NCBI RefSeq assembly: GCF_004348325.1
Contig: NZ_SMKF01000012.1
Location: 1 to 64,000, forward strand
Length of the DNA stretch: 64,000 nt
DNA from: Micromonospora sp. KC213
GTDB taxonomy: Bacteria; Actinomycetota; Actinomycetes; Mycobacteriales; Micromonosporaceae
Reading direction: 5' to 3'
The notes below the pieces were generated by a model. The model ran no database searches. It worked only from the letters and a program-made list of their open reading frames with translations, and was not told the DNA's origin. Below are positions 25,945 through 34,444 of the stretch, piece by piece. Position 1 is the stretch's first letter, and every line of letters starts with the position of its first letter. The translations under genes and the position numbers were made by a program.

Positions 25945-25998
25945 GATCGCGCCGTGTTGCGGTGTCCAGCGACGAGGACACCGCAACACGGCGCGATC
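25945..25998. terminator. Exceptionally long perfect hairpin (terminator-like)
   Basis: A perfect 23-bp stem (25945-25967 with 25976-25998) with an eight-base loop lies between the convergent DUF4386 gene and the acylase remnant. It probably terminates from both sides. Its length is well above the usual actinomycete terminator. Confidence 0.8.
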
Positions 25999-26030
25999 CG
26001 GGATGTCGGCCCAGGCCCGCGAGCCCGACC

Positions 26031-26654
26031 TCAGCGACGGCGCTCCCCCACCCGGTACGTGATCAGGTTCGGGTCGGCCTTGAGCTGCCGTTCGGTGAAC
26101 TTGATCGTGTCGAAGCCCTTGCCGGAGTAGAGCCGGGTCTGGTCGGCGTACCAGGGCGAGTTCGGGTTGGCCGACTGCGAGTAGGTGAGCAGCTGCCGGC
26201 CCGACGGGCCGTCCCGGCCCAGCTCCACCGCCATCAGGAACGACGTGCCGTGCTGCACCTTCCGGTATCCCACTCCGGGTTCCACCCTGTTGATGATCAT
26301 GTTGAAGACGCCGGCCTCCGGCCAGCCACCGTGGATCGGAATCCGTTCGTCGCCGCGCGGCTCGGTCTGGATGTCACCGAGGCGGGCGTCCAGCGGGATG
26401 TCACCGAGCGCCCGGACGGCGTCGGCCAACGCGGTGCGTACCCTCGGGTCGTCGACGGCGAGCCGACGCGGCGTGCTGACCGGCGCCGCCGGGTCGAACG
26501 GGTCGGCGAAGCGCAGCCCGCCGGCCCGGGCGAACTCGGTGAACACGTAGCGATCGGCCGGAAGGTGACATCGGACATCCTTCCCGTTTCGTGACTGTCC
26601 AGTCTCGACAGACGTTATCCGCCGCCCGGGCACCGGAACATCAGGGATGACCAC
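26031..26654 (-). pseudogene. Truncated penicillin-acylase-family remnant (C-terminal part)
   Basis: The 207-aa frame matches only the C-terminal part of penicillin amidase/AHL-acylase proteins: GGWPEAGVFNMI, YRKVQHGTSFLMAVEL, LLTYSQSANPNSPWYADQT and FTERQLKADPNLITYRVGE. Intact family members are precursors of roughly 700-800 residues with a Ser-nucleophile beta chain. Here the alpha chain, the spacer and the catalytic Ser are all missing, and the first 35 residues look unrelated. It is therefore a deletion remnant, not an active enzyme. The ORF itself is uninterrupted. Confidence 0.75.
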
Positions 26655-26832
26655 CAGAAGATCCCTTACGACGCTACGCGCCGCGCCCGGCCTTCCGAGT
26701 CCGAAATGATCCCACCGGCACCGGCCCGCGCCTGAACATCCAGCGCGTTCTCGGGGGAAATCGGTTAACCAAAACCGACCGCCGGTCCATCTCGACAGGT
26801 CGACTGACCGAGCTCGGATCGAGAGGGTTCCA

Positions 26833-26862
26833 TTGACGTACTCCTATCGAATGCGCAAGTAT
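26833..26862 (+). promoter_or_regulatory. Candidate promoter of the arabinofuranosidase
   Basis: TTGACG at 26833-26838 and AAGTAT at 26857-26862 (18-base spacer) precede the GH54 gene by 32 bases. A GACGTC-rich stretch follows and an inverted CGGTT/AACCG pair lies about 70 bases upstream; either could be an operator for sugar control. Confidence 0.45.
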
Positions 26863-26864
26863 GA

Positions 26865-28364
<1,500 letters not shown>

Positions 28365-28399
28365 TCACACAGCAACACCGAGCCGTGGGGAGACGGTGC

Positions 28400-28612
28400 T
28401 GGCGGGCACGCACTGCCACGCCTCGGCAGTCCCAGGCCACGCCAGCCGTCCCGCCCCACGCGGCCGGTGTCCGCGCCGGGCCTGCCGGCTCGTCGCGGAG
28501 CACCACCGCGAGGCTCGCGGTCAGGTGCGCGTCGAGCCGGTCCAGGTCCACCCCGATCAGGTACGGCGACAGCTCCGCGCCGCACCCGACCTGCTGGACC
28601 TGTGGAGGACGA
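28400..28612 (-). pseudogene. Broken globin-like gene fragment
   Basis: One frame reads GAELSPYLIGVDLDRLDAHL and continues TASLAVVL, closely matching the protein at 22685-23041 (AELAPYLLGIDRPRLAGHL). After about 40 residues the match jumps to another frame reading GRDGWRGLGLPRRG, equivalent to GGAWCRLGLSEEQ. A frameshift and loss of both ends make it a pseudogene. Both copies have Trp at the proximal-His position. Confidence 0.65.
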
Positions 28613-28639
28613 CGAACCGCCCGCCTCTATGGTGGGCTG

Positions 28640-29074
28640 ATGGCATCGGTCAGGCAGGTTCAGATCACCTTCGACTGCGCGAACCCGGAGCACGTCGCCC
28701 GGTTCTGGTGCGAGGTGTTGGGGTACGTCGTACCGCCGCCACCGGAGGGGTTCAGCACCTGGGACGAGTTCAGCCGAACCCTGCCCCCCGAGCGTCAGGG
28801 TTCGGCGTTCGCATGCATGGATCCCACCGGTGTGGGCCCGCGCCTGTTCTTCCAGCGCGTTCCGGAAGGCAAGGTCGTCAAGAACCGACTGCATCTCGAC
28901 GTACGGGTCGGCACCGGGCTGGTGGGTGAGGAGCGCGTGGCCGCGCTTGAGGCCGAATGCGCCCGACTGGTCGCGCTCGGCGCGGTACGCGTGCGGCTGC
29001 TGCGCGCCGACGGCTACAACGAGTCGTGCCTGGTGATGCAGGACGTCGAGGGCAACGAGTTCTGCCTCGACTGA
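28640..29074 (+). CDS. VOC (glyoxalase_6-like) family protein
   Basis: A 144-aa vicinal-oxygen-chelate fold protein. The first half-barrel is QVQITFDCANPEHVARFW, the second starts near KNRLHLDVRVG, and the C-terminal strand is CLVMQDVEGNEFCLD with a metal-position Glu. The length fits the glyoxalase_6/VOC single-domain dimers. The reaction cannot be predicted. Its last 51 bases are duplicated at 35951, and a further piece of the same gene is found at 29158-29190, so it is the intact parent of a set of fragments. Confidence 0.88.
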   Translation: MASVRQVQITFDCANPEHVARFWCEVLGYVVPPPPEGFSTWDEFSRTLPPERQGSAFACMDPTGVGPRLFFQRVPEGKVVKNRLHLDVRVGTGLVGEERVAALEAECARLVALGAVRVRLLRADGYNESCLVMQDVEGNEFCLD

Positions 29075-29078
29075 CCGG
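29024..29078 (+). repeat. 55-bp direct repeat, copy 1 (3' end of VOC gene)
   Basis: This stretch covers the last codons and stop of the VOC gene. It is repeated at 35951-36005 with a single mismatch. The 6.9 kb between the copies holds the HAD-MFS-MocR and PLP-enzyme modules. Confidence 0.9.
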
Positions 29079-29084
29079 TGCAGG

Positions 29085-29190
29085 TGCGCGCTCCGACGAC
29101 CAGGGTGACCCGCCGCTGCCCACCCTCGCCGGCCGCCTGCTCGACCAGGGCGCGCCCGCAGCTGTACTTCCAGCGGGTGCCCGAGGGGAA
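29085..29190. pseudogene. Fused fragments of flavohemoprotein reductase and VOC genes
   Basis: Bases 29085-29157 match the minus-strand reductase at about 36303-36376 (roughly 85% by eye). They run directly into 29158-29190, which reads QLYFQRVPEGKP on the plus strand, a copy of RLFFQRVPEGKV in the VOC gene. This is a recombination scar, not a gene. Confidence 0.7.
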
Positions 29191-29433
29191 ACCTGACGAA
29201 CCAAGAACCGATATCGGGGCTCCCGGGCGGCTGGCCCATGGCCGATCATGCGATGGCATAGCCGGTCAGAACACCTGACAGCCGACCTGAACCGTCAACT
29301 TGGCGGAAAGGCGCGCCGAAGGTCATCCGTGAACCCTGCTCGGCAGAGTTGCTGTTGCCCGGCTGACTGCGAGCGGGACGGCGTCGTGCGATCACATGGC
29401 CGAGGTCGTCGGACAGGCCATCCGCAGCCCGGT
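29191..29433. other. Intergenic region, no gene seen
   Basis: Nothing recognisable is encoded between the fragment scar and the stop of the HAD gene. The base composition here is slightly less GC-rich than the flanks. Confidence 0.4.
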
Positions 29434-30090
29434 TCAACCGTCGTGGTCGAGGTGGCCGAGGATCCCGGTCAGGTGGGTGACGAGGAAGGTGGCTCCGGTC
29501 AGCCTGGTCGCGGGGGTCGCGGCGGCGTAGCCGACGACGGGCATGCCAGCGGCTGTCGCGGCGCGGACGCCGTTGGGGCTGTCCTCGACGACCAGGCAGT
29601 CGCGCGGATCGGTGCCGAGTGAGTCCGCGGCATGCAGGAAAAGGTCCGGGGCGGGTTTGCCGATGCCACCGACGTCTTGGGCGCTGAACACCGTCCCGGC
29701 CGGCAGCAAGGGACGCAGGCCCGTCTGGTCGAGGGTGAGGTCGATCCAGGCGTGGTCGGAGGAGGATGCCAGGCAGTAGGGGATGCCACGGCGTCGCAGC
29801 TCGGCCAGAACGGCGGCGGCGCCCGGTACGGCGTCCAGTCCTTGTTTGAAGGCGGTGAACACCCGTTCGCGACAGCGTTCGGTGAAGTCGGCGGGGAGGG
29901 TGCCGCCGTACCGGTCGGCGACGACCGTGTGGACGGTGCGGGCGGCGTTGCCGAGGAAATACCGGTAGGACTCCTCCCGCGTGAAGGGGAAGCCCAGTTC
30001 GGTCAGGTATCCGGAAAGTACGCGGTGTGCGGTGGGTTCGCTGTCGACGATGACGCCGTCGTTGTCGAAGATGACCAGCCGGGGTTTCAT
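29434..30090 (-). CDS. HAD-superfamily phosphatase (beta-phosphoglucomutase-like)
   Basis: A 218-aa HAD hydrolase. Motif I is FDNDGVIVDSEP, where the first Asp is nucleophile and the second acid/base. Motif II is CLASSSDHAW, motif III includes GKPAPDLF, and motif IV is VVEDSPNGVRAA. The four-helix cap (residues 17-75) is of the PGMB/HAD-IA type, so a small sugar phosphate or metabolite phosphate is the likely substrate. Its ATG overlaps the stop of the upstream MFS gene (ATGA at 30087-30090), so transport and dephosphorylation may be linked. Confidence 0.92.
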   Translation of the reverse strand: MKPRLVIFDNDGVIVDSEPTAHRVLSGYLTELGFPFTREESYRYFLGNAARTVHTVVADRYGGTLPADFTERCRERVFTAFKQGLDAVPGAAAVLAELRRRGIPYCLASSSDHAWIDLTLDQTGLRPLLPAGTVFSAQDVGGIGKPAPDLFLHAADSLGTDPRDCLVVEDSPNGVRAATAAGMPVVGYAAATPATRLTGATFLVTHLTGILGHLDHDG

Positions 30091-31259
30091 GGGTGCTCCG
30101 TTCGGGTGAACGTCGGGACGAGGGCGACCGCGAGGAAGGCGGCGCCGAGCAGGCAGGTGGCGGTCCAGCCGCCGACCGCGTAGGCGAAGGGTCCGGCGGC
30201 CGCGCCGGCGACGCCGCCGAGGGTGTAGCCGGTCATGTAGACCGAGGCCAGGCGGGCGCGGGCGTCGTTGATGCCGTAGACGACGGTCATATTCAGCAGG
30301 TGGGTGGCGTTGACGGCGGTGTTCACGGCCAGGAGCCCGATGGCGAGCCAGGCGAGGTGGTGTCCGCCGGCCCACAGGGCGGCGAAGGACACGGTACCGA
30401 GGGCCAGCGCCGCCCTGGTGAGCCGAACGGCGCCCACCCGGTCGGCGGCGCGGCCGAGGGGGCGGGCGGCGACCGCTCCGGCGGCGCCGACCAGGGCCAG
30501 CCAGCCGATCTGGGCAGGGCCGTACCGGTAGGGAGGTTCGTTGAGGTGGAAGGCGATCGTCGACCAGAACACGCCGAAGGCGGCGAAGGAGCAGGCGCCG
30601 ACGAGGGCGCGTCGTCGTAGCAGTCGGTGGGTGGCAGCCAGCCGGATGGTGGCCCGCAGTTGGGCCCGGTACGGCAGAGCCAGGTCGGGCGGGGCGGGCG
30701 GCATGGTGCGCAGGAGGATGACGGCCAGCAGCAGGGTGACAACCGCCGCCACCGCGAACAACGCCCGCCAGCCGGCGACCTGCGAGACCAGACCCGCGAC
30801 CGTACGGGACAGCAGCACACCGGTGAGACCCCCGGTGAGCATCGTGCCGATGGCGCCTCCACGTTCATCGGGTCCGGCGAGCGCTGCGGCGTACGGGATG
30901 AGGGTGTTGACGACGGCGGCGGCGGTGAGCCCGATGAGCGCCCCGGCCGCCAGGAGCAGGCCGGTGGTGCGGGCGGCGGCGGTCAGGGCCAGGGCCGCGG
31001 CGTCGGCGCAGAGCAGGACCGCCAGGAGGGGACGGCGGGGAACGATGTCGCCGAGCGGGACGACGAGGATCAGGGCGAGGGCGTAGCCGAGTTGGCCGAC
31101 GGCGACCAGGTGGTCGGCGGCGTGCGGGCCGACGGACCGGGACATCTCCGGCAGGAGGGGCTGGCAGTAATAGAGGTTTGCGATCGTCAGCCCGTAGGCC
31201 GTCGCGAGCAGCGGGACGGTCCTGCGGGGGACGGTTCGCGCGGGTCGAACCGTGGTCAC
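30087..31259 (-). CDS. MFS transporter
   Basis: A 390-aa major-facilitator protein with twelve hydrophobic segments. The family loop between helices 2 and 3 reads LGDIVPRRPLLA, and an EPPYRYGP loop separates the halves. It resembles the YnfM/arabinose-efflux type drug:H+ antiporters. The GTG at 31259 lies six bases after a TAGGGT -10-like box (minus strand 31271-31266), so it may be leaderless. It is coupled to the HAD gene and divergent from the MocR regulator. Confidence 0.92.
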   Translation of the reverse strand: MTTVRPARTVPRRTVPLLATAYGLTIANLYYCQPLLPEMSRSVGPHAADHLVAVGQLGYALALILVVPLGDIVPRRPLLAVLLCADAAALALTAAARTTGLLLAAGALIGLTAAAVVNTLIPYAAALAGPDERGGAIGTMLTGGLTGVLLSRTVAGLVSQVAGWRALFAVAAVVTLLLAVILLRTMPPAPPDLALPYRAQLRATIRLAATHRLLRRRALVGACSFAAFGVFWSTIAFHLNEPPYRYGPAQIGWLALVGAAGAVAARPLGRAADRVGAVRLTRAALALGTVSFAALWAGGHHLAWLAIGLLAVNTAVNATHLLNMTVVYGINDARARLASVYMTGYTLGGVAGAAAGPFAYAVGGWTATCLLGAAFLAVALVPTFTRTEHP

Positions 31260-31329
31260 CCGACGACCCTATGGATGGGATTGGGCCGCCGGTAAGATCC
31301 ATTCTTGTGGCGGATGAGTGGCCCAATCC
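31260..31329. promoter_or_regulatory. Divergent MFS/MocR control region with inverted repeats
   Basis: Back-to-back -10 boxes (TAGGGT leftward at 31266-31271; TAAGAT rightward at 31293-31298) sit six and eight bases from the two GTG starts. An ATGGAT/ATCCAT pair (31271-31276 and 31297-31302) and a perfect 10-bp pair GGATTGGGCC/GGCCCAATCC (31278-31287 and 31320-31329) are likely binding sites for the MocR protein. Confidence 0.55.
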
Positions 31330-32692
31330 AGGGATGGACCTGCACCTGGACCTGGACGCCGCCGAAGGGCTGCGCAGCGGGCTGGAACAGGCGCTGCGGG
31401 CGGCGGTGCGATCGGGACGTCTGGCCACCGGGACCCGGCTGCCGGCAACCCGCAGGCTCGCGGAGGATCTGGGGTTGGCGCGGGGCACGGTGCGGGCGGC
31501 CTACGACCAGCTAATCGCCGAGGGTTACCTGGCCGCGCGGCAGGGTGCCGGCACGGTGGTGGCGCTGGCTTCGCCGGCCGCGCCGGTGCCCTCGACCGCG
31601 CCGGCGGTGGAGCAGCCGCGGCACGATCTGCGTCCCGGCAGCGGGGATGCGTCGGCGTTCCCGGTGGCGGCGTGGCTGGAGTCGGCGCGGCGGGCGCTGG
31701 GATCAGCACGGGCTGACAGCTTCGGCTACGGCGATCCGCGGGGCCGCCCGGAACTGCGGGCCGCGCTGGCCGGATACCTGGGACGGGCCCGGGGCGTGTC
31801 GGCCCACCCGGACTCGATCGTGATCACCAACGGGTACCTGCAAGGACTGACGCTCCTCGCCGCGATCATCGGGGGGACGTTCGCGATGGAGGACCCGGGC
31901 GTCCCGATGCACCGCGAGGCGATCCGGCGCGTCGGCACGCGGGTTGTCCCGCTGCCGGTCGACGACCTCGGCGCCCGGACCGACCTGCTCAGTGGTCGGG
32001 GCGTGGACGCGGTGGAGGTCACCCCGGCTCACCAGTGCCCGACCGGCCAGACCCTGCACCCCGAGCGGCGGCGCGCCCTACTGGACTGGGCACGCTCGTC
32101 CGGCGGCCTGATCGTCGAGAACGACTACGACGCCGAGTTCCGCTACGACCGCAAGCCCGTCGGCGCGCTGCAGGGCGCCGCCCCCGACCACGTGGCCTAC
32201 CTGGGCACGACGTCCAAAACGCTCGGCCCGGCGCTGCGCATCGGCTGGATGGTCCTACCGCCCCGCCTGATCACCCCGGTCGCCGACGCCAAACTGCACA
32301 CCGATCACCACACCGAACACCTCGGCCAACTGACCCTGGCCGACCTGATCACCCGCCACGGCTATGACCGCCACATCCGCATATCCCGCCAGCGCTACCT
32401 GCGCCGCCGCGATCAACTCCGCCACCACCTCGCGGGACTTCCGATCACGATGACCGGCATCGCCGCCGGCCTGCACGCCCTGGCCCTCCTCCCCCCGCAC
32501 GGCCCCACCGAAGCCGACATCCGCACCGCCGCGCACGCCCACGGACTCGCCCTCGGCTACCTCTCCGAACGCAGCGAACTGCCCTCAACCCGCCAGGGCG
32601 TCATCATCGGCTACGGCCGTCCCCCCGACCACGCCTACACCTCGGCCCTGGACGCCCTGACCGCGACCTTCGCCGCCTGCTTCGCCCGCTGA
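31307..32692 (+). CDS. MocR/PdxR-type GntR regulator with aminotransferase domain
   Basis: A 461-aa regulator. The winged HTH (residues about 10-80; GTRLPATRRLAEDLGLARGTVRAAY) is joined to a fold-type I aminotransferase-like domain (about 105-461). The PLP lysine is in GTTSKTLGPALRIGW, and the PLP-contacting Asp/Tyr are in ENDYDAEFRY. MocR proteins sense PLP or an amino compound and control nearby genes, here most likely the divergent MFS-HAD operon. Its 3' end overlaps the convergent PLP-enzyme gene by 58 bases. Confidence 0.92.
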   Translation: MADEWPNPGMDLHLDLDAAEGLRSGLEQALRAAVRSGRLATGTRLPATRRLAEDLGLARGTVRAAYDQLIAEGYLAARQGAGTVVALASPAAPVPSTAPAVEQPRHDLRPGSGDASAFPVAAWLESARRALGSARADSFGYGDPRGRPELRAALAGYLGRARGVSAHPDSIVITNGYLQGLTLLAAIIGGTFAMEDPGVPMHREAIRRVGTRVVPLPVDDLGARTDLLSGRGVDAVEVTPAHQCPTGQTLHPERRRALLDWARSSGGLIVENDYDAEFRYDRKPVGALQGAAPDHVAYLGTTSKTLGPALRIGWMVLPPRLITPVADAKLHTDHHTEHLGQLTLADLITRHGYDRHIRISRQRYLRRRDQLRHHLAGLPITMTGIAAGLHALALLPPHGPTEADIRTAAHAHGLALGYLSERSELPSTRQGVIIGYGRPPDHAYTSALDALTATFAACFAR

Positions 32693-33771
32693 GGGCCGAG
32701 CTGGCCGGTTCTTGGTTCGCACACCTTGCCCTCAGTCGGCGAAGTGGATGGCGCTGCAACCGCGGGTGGGTGATCGCAGTCTGCGGCCGGCGCTGCGCGC
32801 AGCCAACGGTTGTACTGGCCGATGAACAACTCGGGGTATCCGCCAGTATGCAGGAAGACCACGGGTCCCTCTGGAAGCCGTCCACCGGTGGCGTGCGCGA
32901 GGAGACTGGCCATCGCCTTAGCGGTGTAGACGGGTTCGAGGAGCAGACCTTCGGTACGTGCGGCCAGTTCCAGGGCGTGACGCCCGGCTGGGGTCGGCTG
33001 ACCGTAACCGCCGCCAATCTGCTCGCGGTCCAGGCGTACAGGGCCCGTCGGCGTCGGCAGTCCGGCTGTGCGTGCGGCATCGGCGGCCATCCGTGGCACC
33101 GCGTCGAGCAGGTCGGGCCGATTACCGGTGTCCACGCCGAGGACCAGCCGGTGGTCGCCAAGGCCGGCGACCAGCCCAGCATGCGTTCCACCGGAGGCGT
33201 CCGCCGTTACGACCAGCGCGAGGTCGGGTAGTTGGCGGCGTAGCTCGACGGCGGCGGTGACGTAACCGAGGTCGCCCGCCAGCGACGCACCACCCACCGG
33301 GAGCACGTACGGGCGGGAGCCGTCCTGCCGAGCGATATCTGCCGCCTCGGTGATGGCGGCGTTGAGCCCGGCGTAGTCCACGTCACCGGCCCACCGCACC
33401 TGCGCGCCAAGCAACTCGCTCAGCAGCAGGTTGCCCTCCCGCGTGCTGGGCTCGGTACCAGTGACCACCGCGACGCAACTCAGCCCCAGCCGGGCAGCCG
33501 CAGCCGCGGTCATCCGCACGTGGTTGCTCTGCGCCGCGCCTCCGGTGACCAGGGTGTCCGCGCCAGCGGCGAGTGCCTCCGCTGCGGAGTACTCCAACTT
33601 GCGGGCCTTGTTGCCGCCGAGCGCCAGCCCGGTGAGATCGTCCCGTTTGACCCACAGCCGCCCAGGCGGCAGACCCAACTGCTCGCCGAGGCGGTCCATC
33701 GGCTGCAGTGGGGTGGGCAGCGCGGCCAGCGCCACCCGCTCAGCCGTCACCTCCATCATGTTCGGGTTCAT
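32635..33771 (-). CDS. D-cysteine desulfhydrase / ACC-deaminase-family PLP enzyme
   Basis: A 378-aa fold-type II PLP enzyme. The Schiff-base lysine lies in LALGGNKARKLEY, the phosphate/amine contact in GGAAQSNHVRMTAAAAARLG, and the glycine loop in TADASGGTHAGLVAG. These motifs are shared by D-cysteine desulfhydrase and 1-aminocyclopropane-1-carboxylate deaminase, which cannot be told apart safely here. The ATG at 33771 follows GGAG at good spacing. The C-terminal 45 residues extend past the usual end into the convergent gene. The divergent XRE-cupin regulator and the 33809 palindrome probably control it. Confidence 0.9.
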   Translation of the reverse strand: MNPNMMEVTAERVALAALPTPLQPMDRLGEQLGLPPGRLWVKRDDLTGLALGGNKARKLEYSAAEALAAGADTLVTGGAAQSNHVRMTAAAAARLGLSCVAVVTGTEPSTREGNLLLSELLGAQVRWAGDVDYAGLNAAITEAADIARQDGSRPYVLPVGGASLAGDLGYVTAAVELRRQLPDLALVVTADASGGTHAGLVAGLGDHRLVLGVDTGNRPDLLDAVPRMAADAARTAGLPTPTGPVRLDREQIGGGYGQPTPAGRHALELAARTEGLLLEPVYTAKAMASLLAHATGGRLPEGPVVFLHTGGYPELFIGQYNRWLRAAPAADCDHPPAVAAPSTSPTEGKVCEPRTGQLGPQRAKQAAKVAVRASRAEV

Positions 33772-33808
33772 CACGACTCGCTCCATCCATCGGCCATCGG
33801 TAGGTGGC

Positions 33809-33838
33809 TCCACTATAGTGGAGTTCCGTTATAGTGGA
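33809..33838. promoter_or_regulatory. 14-bp palindromic operator plus half-site
   Basis: TCCACTATAGTGGA (33809-33822) is a perfect palindrome; TATAGTGGA recurs at 33830-33838. The element lies between the desulfhydrase-family gene and the XRE-cupin gene and overlaps TATAGT/ACTATA -10-like boxes for both directions. The XRE-cupin protein is the natural candidate to bind it. Confidence 0.7.
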
Positions 33839-33847
33839 GGAGTGATC

Positions 33848-34444
33848 TTGAGTCCGTCTGATACCGGCCTCGACATGGCCGCGATTGGCCGCCGACTGCG
33901 CGACGAACGCCGCCGGCGGGGCTTCACGCTGGAGGGGTTGGCCACCGCGAGCGGGGTCAGCCGCAGCATGCTGTCGGAGGTGGAGCGCGGCAGTCGGGTC
34001 CCGACCGTACTCGTTCTCGATCGCGTCGCCACCGGCCTGGGCACCAGCATCGCCCGGTTGCTCCGCGCGGAAGGGTCCGCCCGCACGGTGGTGTTGCGGC
34101 GCGACGAGCAGGACGTGGCCCAGGACGCGTCCGGTTGGGAACGGCGGATCCTCAGCCCAGTGCTTCCCGGCGTGGAGTTCGAGTTCATGCGCACCACCAT
34201 CGAGGCGGGCGTGGACGCGGGCGTCTTCCCGCCACACGGCGCCGGGACCCGGGAGTACCTGGCGGTGGAGGCGGGCACGTTGCGCTTGTCGCTGGACGGC
34301 GACGAGGTGGAGTTGCACGCGGGCGACAGCGTCTTCTACGCCGGGGACTGCCCCCACGGCTTCGTCAATCCGGCCGCCGTGCCATGCGTCTACTACCTGG
34401 TGATGGACCTTGCCGGCGGCGCGACTCACGGAGCCAGCCGATGA
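33848..34444 (+). CDS. XRE-family regulator with cupin sensor domain
   Basis: A 198-aa regulator. The HTH is at about residues 10-65 (RRLRDERRRRGFTLEGLATASG, SMLSEVERGSRVPT). A C-terminal cupin_2 domain follows (about 115-190; PPHGAGTREYLAVEAGTL, DSVFYAGDCPHGF). The TTG at 33848 is chosen because GGAGGAG ends five bases upstream; the GTG at 33842 would overlap that site. Regulators of this build sense small metabolites such as amino acids or amines. The stop overlaps the decarboxylase ATG, and the divergent gene is another PLP enzyme. Confidence 0.88.
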   Translation: MSPSDTGLDMAAIGRRLRDERRRRGFTLEGLATASGVSRSMLSEVERGSRVPTVLVLDRVATGLGTSIARLLRAEGSARTVVLRRDEQDVAQDASGWERRILSPVLPGVEFEFMRTTIEAGVDAGVFPPHGAGTREYLAVEAGTLRLSLDGDEVELHAGDSVFYAGDCPHGFVNPAAVPCVYYLVMDLAGGATHGASR

